A stretch of DNA of 15,946 bases from Spirochaetales bacterium (GTDB taxonomy: Bacteria; Spirochaetota; Spirochaetia; SZUA-6; DRHE01): NCBI GenBank assembly GCA_023136785.1, contig JAGLQP010000008.1, positions 1 through 15,946 of the forward strand, given 5' to 3'. A program made the translations under genes and the position numbers. Shown here piece after piece: positions 1-6,345 of the stretch. Numbering within the stretch: the first letter of the stretch is position 1; every line of letters begins with the position of its first letter. The notes beneath the pieces were generated by a model. It was not told the DNA's origin. It searched no databases and worked only from the letters and a program-made list of their open reading frames with translations.

Positions 1-1140
1 GACGGCCAGTACGGTCAGCTCACCTATATTCGCATCTACCAGGGAACAATACGAAAGGGGAATGAGCTGTACAACAGCCGCAGTCGTCAGAGGTTTCGGA
101 TCGGCCGCCTGGTCCGTATGCATGCCGACAAAATGGAGGAAATCAGCGAGGCCTGCTGCGGGGATATCGTAGCCCTGTTCGGCATCGACTGCGCCTCCGG
201 AGACACCTTCACCGACAAGAATCTAAACTACTCGATGACCAGCATGTTTGTGCCCGATCCGGTGATATCCCTGGCGATCAAGGTAAAAGAAAAGAAATCC
301 GAGGACCTGCTTTCCAAGGCACTGAATCGGTTTTCCAAGGAGGATCCGACCTTCAGGACCCACGTCGATCCGGAATCCAAACAGACCATCATCAGCGGCA
401 TGGGAGAGTTGCATCTGGAGGTCTATCTGGAACGAATTCGCCGCGAATACCAGGCCGAGGTGGACACGGGTATGCCCCAGGTTGCCTATCGAGAGACAAT
501 CTCCAGGGCTGCAAGCTTTGACTATACCCATAAAAAGCAAACCGGCGGAGCCGGGCAGTTTGCCAGGGTGGCTGGACAATTGGAGCCGAGTGAGAACGGC
601 GGCTACGAGTTCATCAACGGGATCAAGGGCGGGAGAATTCCGACGGAGTACATCCCTGCCTGCGACAAGGGGTTCCAGAGCTGCCTGGACACGGGATCGT
701 TGATCGGATTTCCGATTGTGGGCGTGACCGTAACAATAAACGACGGGACCGCCCACTCGGTGGATTCCTCGGATCTGGCCTTCAAACAGGCTGCGATCGG
801 CGCCTTCAGAGGGGCCTACTCCAAGGCTTCACCGGAAATCCTAGAACCGATCATGAGAATGTCGGTAGAAGGTCCCACGGAGTATCAGGGCGGCATATTT
901 GCCAGTATCAATCAGCGCAGGGGCATGATCGTGAGCACGAGTGAAGACTCAAGCCTTTCCCGAATCGATGCGGAAGTACCTCTGAGCGAGATGTTCGGCT
1001 ACTCGACGGTGCTGCGCTCCATTACTCAGGGAAAAGCCCAGTTCACCATGGAGTTCTCCAGGTACGCCAAAGTCCCGAACAGCATCGCCGAGACCCTTAA
1101 AACAGAATACCAAAAAAGTAAAACGGGAGAGAAGGTATGA
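1..1140 (+). CDS. fusA: Elongation factor G (spirochaete EFG1-like), 5'-truncated
   Basis: This is a translational GTPase that drives ribosomal translocation in the cytoplasm. The frame is open from base 1, so the GTPase domain and part of domain II lie outside the window; 379 residues are visible. In order they show the end of domain II (about 1-75, with [15 protein letters not shown]), domain III (about 83-155, with [10 protein letters not shown] and [10 protein letters not shown]), domain IV (about 157-280, with [22 protein letters not shown] and the tip loop [14 protein letters not shown]) and domain V (about 281-365, with [14 protein letters not shown] and [13 protein letters not shown]). 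The domain V wording ([22 protein letters not shown]) recalls the mitochondrial EFG1 and spirochaete spdEFG1 subgroup more than E. coli FusA. That subtype is my reading by eye. The stop codon overlaps the next start by 4 bp (ATGA). EF-G identity is near certain; the subtype is moderate. Confidence 0.95.
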   Translation, partial: DGQYGQLTYIRIYQGTIRKGNELYNSRSRQRFRIGRLVRMHADKMEEISEACCGDIVALFGIDCASGDTFTDKNLNYSMTSMFVPDPVISLAIKVKEKKSEDLLSKALNRFSKEDPTFRTHVDPESKQTIISGMGELHLEVYLERIRREYQAEVDTGMPQVAYRETISRAASFDYTHKKQTGGAGQFARVAGQLEPSENGGYEFINGIKGGRIPTEYIPACDKGFQSCLDTGSLIGFPIVGVTVTINDGTAHSVDSSDLAFKQAAIGAFRGAYSKASPEILEPIMRMSVEGPTEYQGGIFASINQRRGMIVSTSEDSSLSRIDAEVPLSEMFGYSTVLRSITQGKAQFTMEFSRYAKVPNSIAETLKTEYQKSKTGEKV

Positions 1141-1841
1141 TCAAGCAGGAACTGAACGAGCGAAGCCCTCTGCGCATTCTCGAGCACTCCACCCACGGGG
1201 GACTGGGCAAGGGAAACCTTGGCGTGATCGCCGCCCGCCGGGGTGTGGGCAAGACGGCCTGTCTGGTGCACATCGCTACGGACCAACTCCTCCAAGGAAA
1301 ACAGGTGATTCATGTAGCCTTTGCCACCAATCCAGGCCATATCGTTGACTGGTATGAGGATATCTTCAGAGAGATCTCCGATAAATTCGGTCTGGATTCG
1401 GTAATGTCCGTTCACGACGAAATGATCCGCCATCGGATCATCATGAACTACAACCAAGAGGGAATCCGCTTGCCCCAGGTCATCGGAAGTCTGCGTGAGA
1501 TGATTCGGGACGGGCATTTCGCCGCCGATTTGATCGTGGTGGATGCCTACGATTTCTCCCAGGTTTCAATGGACGAACTCAACCTGGTACGAAAGTTTGC
1601 CGCGGAGCAGGGTTTGGAAATTTGGTTCAGCGTTTCCCTGGGCTACGAACAACCACAGTACGATACAGCGGGGGTTCCCGGTCTGCTCGAAGATTTCATC
1701 GAAGCATTCAGCATCATGATCTGCCTGCGACCGGAAGAAAAATACATCCATCTGCAGCTTGTGAAAGACCACGATGCTGCCGTGCCCGAGGATCTGCACC
1801 TCAAACTCGATCCCAAGAGTCTGCTCATCGCCAGAGAATAG
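1137..1841 (+). CDS. RecA/RadA/DnaB-like P-loop ATPase, unknown role
   Basis: A 234-residue protein whose start codon sits inside the EF-G stop (ATGA), so the two are probably translationally coupled. After a short N-terminus comes [20 protein letters not shown]. The Walker A motif is ARRGVGKT at residues 33-40 and a hydrophobic Walker B, LIVVD, is at 132-136. The lead-in glycine run ([11 protein letters not shown]) is typical of the RecA/KaiC/DnaB/RadA core. The protein is about the size of a single ATPase core. It has no zinc finger, no Lon-like domain and no visible DNA-binding extension, so it is neither RadA nor DnaB. No signal peptide or membrane segment is seen, so it should be cytosolic. 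I do not recognise a named family. The ATPase fold is well supported; a link to ribosome function is inferred only from the coupling. Confidence 0.85.
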   Translation: MIKQELNERSPLRILEHSTHGGLGKGNLGVIAARRGVGKTACLVHIATDQLLQGKQVIHVAFATNPGHIVDWYEDIFREISDKFGLDSVMSVHDEMIRHRIIMNYNQEGIRLPQVIGSLREMIRDGHFAADLIVVDAYDFSQVSMDELNLVRKFAAEQGLEIWFSVSLGYEQPQYDTAGVPGLLEDFIEAFSIMICLRPEEKYIHLQLVKDHDAAVPEDLHLKLDPKSLLIARE

Positions 1842-1883
1842 TCGCGCTTAAAGCGAGGTCCGCAAGATCAACACTCCGCCGCG

Positions 1884-1910
1884 TTGCTGAACTGGCGGGA
1901 ATCCTATAAT
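1884..1910 (+). promoter_or_regulatory. Candidate sigma70-type promoter of the glycosyltransferase cluster
   Basis: A perfect TATAAT -10 lies at 1905-1910 in the 94-bp gap after the ATPase gene. The best -35 is TTGCTG (1884-1889) with a short 15-bp spacer, matching only the TTG half. Initiation would fall near 1917, leaving about 20 nt before the GTG at 1936. The -10 is convincing and the -35 is weak. Confidence 0.4.
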
Positions 1911-1935
1911 CGGGCTATCATAGAATCCTGGTGAC

Positions 1936-3525
1936 GTGAATAGCATCGATCTCAAAATCTTCCACTATCATTTCCTAACGGGCGGGGTCGGCACCGTTGT
2001 ACAGCAGGCTCTCAAGGCCTTCCACGCCCACCTGCCCGAGATTCGCTCGATCGAGCTTGTGGCCGGACGTATTCCCAAGGGGATTCGCCGCGCCATCGGC
2101 CGGTACAACGACAAATGGACAGTCGTACCTGAGATCGATTATCGGGACCCGGGCAAGGGAGACAAAAAAGAGACAGCCGAGGAAGCAGGAAAACTGGCCC
2201 AGCAACTACTCGCCTCCTTCGGCTCCGATGATTCGCTCTGGTGGGTTCACAACTACCATCTGGGTAAGAATGCCGTTTTTACACAGGCTCTGCTTCAAAT
2301 CATCCATTCCGGAGAACCCCAACGCATCATCCTGCAGATCCACGATTTTCCCGAGTGCGGACGATTCCAGAATTTAAGGTGCCTTCTCAACACCCTATCC
2401 CTGGATCCCTACCCCGTGAGCCCGTGGGTTCGATATGCGGTTCTCAACCAGCGGGACCGTAACATTCTTATCCAGGGGGGCGTCCCGGCGCAGGGGGTGT
2501 TTCTGCTTGAAAACCCCGTCTTCCAAGACCGGGTCCCTGAACAGCAAAACTCGGTACGGAACACCCTGAAGAGGCTGTTCGGAAAGTCCTTTCCCCGCTA
2601 CGACCCGCAGGCTCCCCTCCTGCTCTACCCGATTCGAACGATCCGGCGCAAGAACGCCATGGAAGCTGTCCTCCTCTGCCTGCTCCTCGAGGCTCCGGCA
2701 AATATCCTGATTACCCTGCCCGGAGTTTCGGCCGCGGAGAAACCCTACTCCGATATCGTAGAGAAAATTTTCGCCGATGGGCTCTGCCCCGGACTGTGGG
2801 GAATCGGGGCTGCCTTGAAACGGCAGAATTTGAGCTTTGAAGATCTGGTGGCCGGCAGCGATCTGGTCCTGTCAACCTCCGTCCAGGAGGGCTTTGGCTA
2901 CTTGTTTATCAACTCACTGCTGTGGTCGCTGCCTCTGGCGGCAAGGGACTTGGATATCCTGGAGGGCTTGAAGGGTCTGTTTGCAGAGTATCCCGCCTGC
3001 TTTTACGACAGGATCCTCGTGCCCTTCGCCGAAGGACCGTCTCTACGGAATGCCTACCGGCGCAAGATACTGTCACTGTCCGATCTGCTGCCGGAGGAAG
3101 AGGAACAACGTCTGCTGAACAGCGCCGAGACTCTGGTGCAGGACGACCTGGTGGATTTCTCCTACCTTCCCGTCGCAGAGCAAGACAGATTCCTCAGGGA
3201 GCTCGCCGGCAGCGAAAAGGCGGGAATCTGCCGGCATGAGAACAGATCCACTCTTTCGGAGATCGGGACTCTGCTATCCTCTTCAACAGCGCACGATGGC
3301 AGGGAAACCGGTTGGGGCAACGAGCTGCGCTTTGAAGTGCAGCGACGTTTCGGTGCCGCCGCCTATGCAGAGAGATTTCGCAAGCTAACCGCATCCTTCG
3401 GAACAGGCCCCGCATCCCCCGTCGAGCCCAGTGGCGGTGGGGATCCGGGCGGGAGCATTCAGGAAGGTGTCCTAAAGCAATTCTTGAAAATCGAGCATCT
3501 ACGGCTCCTCTACGACCAGGAATAA
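1936..3525 (+). CDS. GT-B fold glycosyltransferase (GT4-like)
   Basis: A 529-residue cytosolic glycosyltransferase. The only in-frame start is GTG at 1936, because an in-frame TAG lies at 1921-1923. The N-terminal domain opens with HYHFLTGGVGTVV (10-22), the glycine loop of GT-B enzymes, followed by WWVHNYHLGKN and LQIHDFPECGR (H136). The nucleotide-sugar domain carries YPIRTIRRKN (231-240), in the place of the donor-phosphate Arg/Lys pair, and STSVQEGFGYLFINS, the place of the E-x7-E motif. The first Glu (E318) is kept, but the second position is Asn326. A long C-terminal region (about 400-529) has no recognisable motif. It lies upstream of an M20-like gene and a glucosyl-3-phosphoglycerate synthase, so the acceptor may be a glucosylglycerate-type product, as for the second transferase of mannosylglucosylglycerate synthesis. 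That role is inference; a sucrose- or trehalose-type transferase is not excluded. Confidence 0.85.
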   Translation: MNSIDLKIFHYHFLTGGVGTVVQQALKAFHAHLPEIRSIELVAGRIPKGIRRAIGRYNDKWTVVPEIDYRDPGKGDKKETAEEAGKLAQQLLASFGSDDSLWWVHNYHLGKNAVFTQALLQIIHSGEPQRIILQIHDFPECGRFQNLRCLLNTLSLDPYPVSPWVRYAVLNQRDRNILIQGGVPAQGVFLLENPVFQDRVPEQQNSVRNTLKRLFGKSFPRYDPQAPLLLYPIRTIRRKNAMEAVLLCLLLEAPANILITLPGVSAAEKPYSDIVEKIFADGLCPGLWGIGAALKRQNLSFEDLVAGSDLVLSTSVQEGFGYLFINSLLWSLPLAARDLDILEGLKGLFAEYPACFYDRILVPFAEGPSLRNAYRRKILSLSDLLPEEEEQRLLNSAETLVQDDLVDFSYLPVAEQDRFLRELAGSEKAGICRHENRSTLSEIGTLLSSSTAHDGRETGWGNELRFEVQRRFGAAAYAERFRKLTASFGTGPASPVEPSGGGDPGGSIQEGVLKQFLKIEHLRLLYDQE

Positions 3526-3526
3526 T

Positions 3527-3564
3527 CCGTCGAAGAACAACCAGCCCGACGGCCACCGCAGTGG
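3527..3564. repeat. Two small inverted repeats after the glycosyltransferase gene
   Basis: CCGTCG at 3527-3532 pairs with CGACGG at 3547-3552 across a 14-nt loop. CCAC then pairs with GTGG within 3553-3562. No T-run follows, so this is not a standard intrinsic terminator. It could be a processing or stability element between the first and second genes of the cluster, or chance. Confidence 0.3.
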
Positions 3565-3584
3565 TGAAAGAGACCCTTGAACCC

Positions 3585-3592
3585 GAGGAGGA
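3585..3592 (+). promoter_or_regulatory. Strong Shine-Dalgarno-like GAGGAGGA, poorly placed
   Basis: GAGGAGGA ends 24 nt before the ATG at 3617, too far for normal initiation there. No ATG, GTG or TTG in the peptidase-like frame lies 5-9 nt downstream. Either the true start is unusual, or the site belongs to another small frame: an acidic peptide reading from GTG at 3561 runs through it to TAG at 3606. Confidence 0.3.
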
Positions 3593-3616
3593 TTCAGAAA
3601 TAGAATAGTACTGATC

Positions 3617-4819
3617 ATGGCGGATGTAAGCAGCGAACAAGAAAACAGAGTGGCGGACAGCTTCGAGGAGATCCTGACCATGCTTCCCTTCATCAAGGAA
3701 GCCAGTCAGGCTCTGCGGGAAATCCTGCTGGCCAATCTGGTGATGATCGGCGAGATCCCGTCGCCCACCTTCGAGGAGGACAGGCGGGTAGAGTTCATCC
3801 AAAACCGTTTCGTTGAGGCGGGTCTTCACAACGCCTCGGCCGACGAGATGGGCAACGCTCTAGGCATCCTTCCCGGTACAACCGGGGAACAGAATATCCT
3901 CGTGGTGGCCCGTGTCGACACGGTGCATCCCCTCAGTTTGGATCATACGATCACTCTTCGTCCCCAGTCCGCCACCGGGCCCGGTGTGGGAGACAACGCC
4001 CTCGGGGTGGCGGTGGTGGTAACCCTGCCGATACTGCTCGAGCTTCTGGACCTCGAGCTGCAGTCCAACCTGGTGCTGATGGGAGCATCTCGAAGTTTGG
4101 GCCGGGGAGACCTGGAGGGTTTGCGCTTCTTTCTCTCCAACACGGAGATCCCCATTTCCGTCGGAATCGGCGTCGAAGGCTTTCCCCTGGGCCAGTTGAG
4201 CCACGATTCCATCGGCATGTACCGAGGCGAGATCGTCTGCACGGTACCGGAGGAGTACGATTGGACCCGTTTCGGCGCCACTGGGGCTATCGTAACGATC
4301 AACGAAGTGATCAATCAAATCCAAGAGATCCGTTTACCCCGCCGTCCTCGAAGCACGATCGTGCTGGGCTCGATTATGGGCGGCCAGGCCTACAATACGA
4401 TCGCCACCAACGCGGTGCTCCGTTTCGAGATCCGCACCGAGAGCGAGCAGATCGGTGAGGAGATCTTCCACCAGATGGAAGCCATCATCTCCGATGTTTC
4501 CTCACAGACGGGCGCCGACATCAGCCTCGATGTGTTCGCCCGTCGAAGGCCCGGCGGCATTCACTACCGGCATCCCCTGGCCAGGGCTACCCGGCGGATC
4601 ATGAGTGCCCTTGATATCCAACCCCGCAAGTCCCCAAGCACCTCCGAGCTGTCCGCCTTCATCGGCTATGATATTCCAGCAATTACGATCGGGATAACCT
4701 ATGGGGAACGTCAGAACACACCAGAGGAAGAGATAATCATAGAACCCATATTCACAGGCCTCGCCCAGCTGACTGGTGTGCTGCTGGCCATCGACAGAGG
4801 GTTTTGCAGTGAAAATTGA
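3617..4819 (+). CDS. M20-family peptidase-like protein, probably catalytically inactive
   Basis: A 400-residue protein with the two-domain M20 (carboxypeptidase G2/peptidase T) layout. The N-terminal catalytic half (about 40-190) contains ARVDTVHP (98-105), GPGVGDNALG (121-130) and VEGFPLG (from 186). A lid domain follows (about 200-310, with GSIMGGQAYNTIATNA), then a C-terminal return (ITIGITYGERQNTPEEE). Against the family pattern, the HxD histidine is Arg99 and the catalytic/metal Glu-Glu pair is Ser160-Leu161 in GASRSLGRG. The last zinc histidine is Asn367, and no lid histidine is seen. Asp101, Asp126 and Glu187 remain. I infer a protein that no longer binds zinc normally. The start is uncertain: ATG 3617 has no nearby ribosome site, while ATG 3680 (residue 22) has GAGGAG 9 nt upstream and gives 379 residues. 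Its end overlaps gpgS by 11 bp, so it belongs to the glyco-operon. Confidence 0.85.
   Translation: MADVSSEQENRVADSFEEILTMLPFIKEASQALREILLANLVMIGEIPSPTFEEDRRVEFIQNRFVEAGLHNASADEMGNALGILPGTTGEQNILVVARVDTVHPLSLDHTITLRPQSATGPGVGDNALGVAVVVTLPILLELLDLELQSNLVLMGASRSLGRGDLEGLRFFLSNTEIPISVGIGVEGFPLGQLSHDSIGMYRGEIVCTVPEEYDWTRFGATGAIVTINEVINQIQEIRLPRRPRSTIVLGSIMGGQAYNTIATNAVLRFEIRTESEQIGEEIFHQMEAIISDVSSQTGADISLDVFARRRPGGIHYRHPLARATRRIMSALDIQPRKSPSTSELSAFIGYDIPAITIGITYGERQNTPEEEIIIEPIFTGLAQLTGVLLAIDRGFCSEN
4796..4801 (+). promoter_or_regulatory. Ribosome binding site deciding the gpgS start
   Basis: AGAGGG stands 7 nt before GTG 4809. It supports that GTG over the longer frame from ATG 4776, which would add 11 residues without family resemblance. 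Confidence 0.55.
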
Positions 4820-5783
4820 GTCCTGGTTGAAATCCAACACCTTTCACCATTCGGCCTTTTGGGATCTGAACGCACTGGTTGAGGAGAAACAAAAACAAGA
4901 CCTCAAGATTTCCCTATGCATCCCCACGTTGAACGAGGAGAAGACGATCGGAAAGGAGATCGTTATCTTCAAGAGCGAGCTCATGCAGCGATATCCCCTT
5001 CTGGATGAGATCGCCGTGATTGATTCGGATTCCTCCGACCAGACCCGCGAGGTGGCCTCCGCTTTCGGAGCCCAAGTTTTTCTCTCGAAGGACATCCTCA
5101 AAAAATATGGCGAGAAACGGGGCAAGGGGGAGAATCTCTGGAAGGCGATCTATCAGCTCGAGGGGGATATCCTCGTGTATATCGATGCGGATATCAAGAA
5201 CATCCATCCCCGTTTCGTCTACGGGCTGGTTGCACCGCTGATCTACAGACCGGAGATTCACTACGTCAAGGCTTTCTACGACAGGCCTCTCGCCTCTTCG
5301 CAAGGATCAAGGCCGTCTGGAGGAGGAAGGGTCACGGAGATCCTGATCAGACCGTTGTTCTCTCTGTTCTTCCCGGAGCTCACCGCCTTGATCCAACCTC
5401 TGTCGGGAGAGTATGCGGTTCGCCGCCAGGTGCTGGACAAGATCCCCTTCCCCATCGGCTATGGGGTGGAGACCTCCCACCTGATCGATGTGTATCATCG
5501 CTGGGGTTTGCAGGCAATCGCCCAAACAGACCTGGACAGGAGAGTGCACCGAAATCAGCACACCCGCGATCTGGGAAAGATGGCTTTCGGAATCCTGCAA
5601 ACCTTTCTCAAGCGAGTGGAAGCATTGGGAATCCTAAGCAACCTGCCGGAACTGAGCACAACCCTTCGCCAATTCCAGGTGAACAATAACTTGTTCGAAG
5701 AGATCCCTTTGAAGATCATCGAGGAGGAACGACCACCGATGATTGAAATCCCCGAATACAGAAAAAAGTTTGCACACGCATGA
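4809..5783 (+). CDS. gpgS: Glucosyl-3-phosphoglycerate synthase (GT81)
   Basis: A 324-residue GT-A glycosyltransferase expected to join glucose from an NDP-glucose to 3-phosphoglycerate, giving glucosyl-3-phosphoglycerate, the precursor of glucosylglycerate. Family hallmarks appear in order: SLCIPTLNEEKTIGKE (35-50), AVIDSDSSDQT, GKGENLW (105-111), the metal-binding DxD in YIDADI (D126, D128), GGGRVTE (171-177), PLSGEYA (197-203), GYGVETSHLIDVY (from 217) and AIAQTDLDRRVHRNQ, with His247 at the usual third metal-ligand place. Length matches the family. The start is GTG 4809, backed by AGAGGG 7 nt upstream and an 11-bp overlap with the preceding gene. The stop overlaps the following membrane-protein start by 4 bp. 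No glucosyl-3-phosphoglycerate phosphatase is seen next to it. A GT81 enzyme with mannose donor or another phosphorylated acceptor is the main alternative. Confidence 0.9.
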   Translation: MKIESWLKSNTFHHSAFWDLNALVEEKQKQDLKISLCIPTLNEEKTIGKEIVIFKSELMQRYPLLDEIAVIDSDSSDQTREVASAFGAQVFLSKDILKKYGEKRGKGENLWKAIYQLEGDILVYIDADIKNIHPRFVYGLVAPLIYRPEIHYVKAFYDRPLASSQGSRPSGGGRVTEILIRPLFSLFFPELTALIQPLSGEYAVRRQVLDKIPFPIGYGVETSHLIDVYHRWGLQAIAQTDLDRRVHRNQHTRDLGKMAFGILQTFLKRVEALGILSNLPELSTTLRQFQVNNNLFEEIPLKIIEEERPPMIEIPEYRKKFAHA

Positions 5784-6220
5784 TACAAACCGGCGATTCT
5801 CTTCACTCGATCACGCTGTTTCTCGCAAATAACATCTTCTACCTGCTGTTGGCTGTCATGGCGTTGAACATGTTTCAGCGGCGATATCAACAGCATGCGC
5901 AAAAAAAGCGGATGGCAACCCTGTATCTTGGAATCCTGATCTTGGTCTTCATGGTGGGCACAATCCTGATCGTGAACTTCAATCTTCCAGAGGTACTGAT
6001 ATTCCCTCTAGCGGCAGCGGTGATCCTGCTCGGGTATGTGAAGAGGGAGCATGTCCTGCCGTTCCGCTTGAACTGCCGGCAGTGCGGTCAGAGACTGTCG
6101 AGTAAACGCCTGCTGTTTTTCGATGCCAATACCTGCGACAGCTGTGCCGGGAGCACAAAAGGCGCAGATAGCGCAAAAGGTGCAGGGAGCGAAACCGACG
6201 ATCCCATGCAGGACGAATAA
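5780..6220 (+). CDS. Three-helix membrane protein with CxxC/CxxC tail
   Basis: A 146-residue protein that starts within the gpgS stop (ATGA overlap), so it is probably co-translated. Hydrophobic segments at about 10-31, 46-67 and 69-87 look like three membrane helices. A soluble tail follows with CRQC (99-102) and CDSC (119-122), a spacing typical of a small zinc ribbon or a redox/metal site. The end is hydrophilic and low-complexity (GSTKGADSAKGAGSE, then acidic). Positive charges in RRYQQHAQKKR between helices 1 and 2, and in KREH after helix 3, suggest that the first loop and the tail are cytoplasmic. I do not recognise a family. The position implies a role with the glyco-cluster, such as membrane docking or export, but this is inference from context only. 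Confidence 0.75.
   Translation: MIQTGDSLHSITLFLANNIFYLLLAVMALNMFQRRYQQHAQKKRMATLYLGILILVFMVGTILIVNFNLPEVLIFPLAAAVILLGYVKREHVLPFRLNCRQCGQRLSSKRLLFFDANTCDSCAGSTKGADSAKGAGSETDDPMQDE
6152..6187 (+). repeat. Two imperfect 18-bp tandem units in the membrane-protein tail
   Basis: The unit at 6152-6169 (AGCACAAAAGGCGCAGAT) is repeated at 6170-6187 with 4 mismatches. It encodes the related peptides STKGAD and SAKGAG. This is probably a recent in-frame duplication in a disordered tail. Confidence 0.5.
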
Positions 6221-6245
6221 CTCCTGAGCCGAAGCGTACTCGGTA

Positions 6246-6274
6246 TTGTATCAATTCCGCATTTTCGCTATACT
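6246..6274 (+). promoter_or_regulatory. Candidate promoter of citrate synthase
   Basis: TTGTAT (6246-6251) and TATACT (6269-6274) are separated by exactly 17 bp. Initiation would fall near 6281, giving a leader of about 65 nt. AAGGA at 6334-6338 stands 7 nt before the ATG at 6346. Confidence 0.55.
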
Positions 6275-6286
6275 TCCCGGCAATCG

Positions 6287-6314
6287 TATAAAAATACAAC
6301 CTGGTCTTTTTATA
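6287..6314. repeat. AT-rich inverted repeat in the citrate synthase leader
   Basis: TATAAAAA (6287-6294) and TTTTTATA (6307-6314) form a perfect 8-bp inverted repeat with a 12-nt spacer, just downstream of the proposed promoter. It may be a repressor site or a weak hairpin in the leader. AT-rich repeats also arise by chance. Confidence 0.35.
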
Positions 6315-6345
6315 TACATAAGTCATTTGCGTCAAGGATCACCGT

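Noticed and set aside
1026..1517. Minus-strand 163-residue frame across the EF-G/ATPase junction
   Set aside because: It is the shadow of two good genes, with no ribosome site or motif.
1843..1860. CGCT-TAA-AGCG hairpin after the ATPase gene
   Set aside because: A 4-bp stem with no T-run; not a convincing terminator.
4776..4808. ATG 4776 as the gpgS start
   Set aside because: The added residues lie in the M20-like gene and lack a ribosome site; GTG 4809 has AGAGGG at 7 nt.
6229..6243. CCGA/TCGG hairpin after the membrane-protein gene
   Set aside because: A 4-bp stem without a T-run; likely chance.
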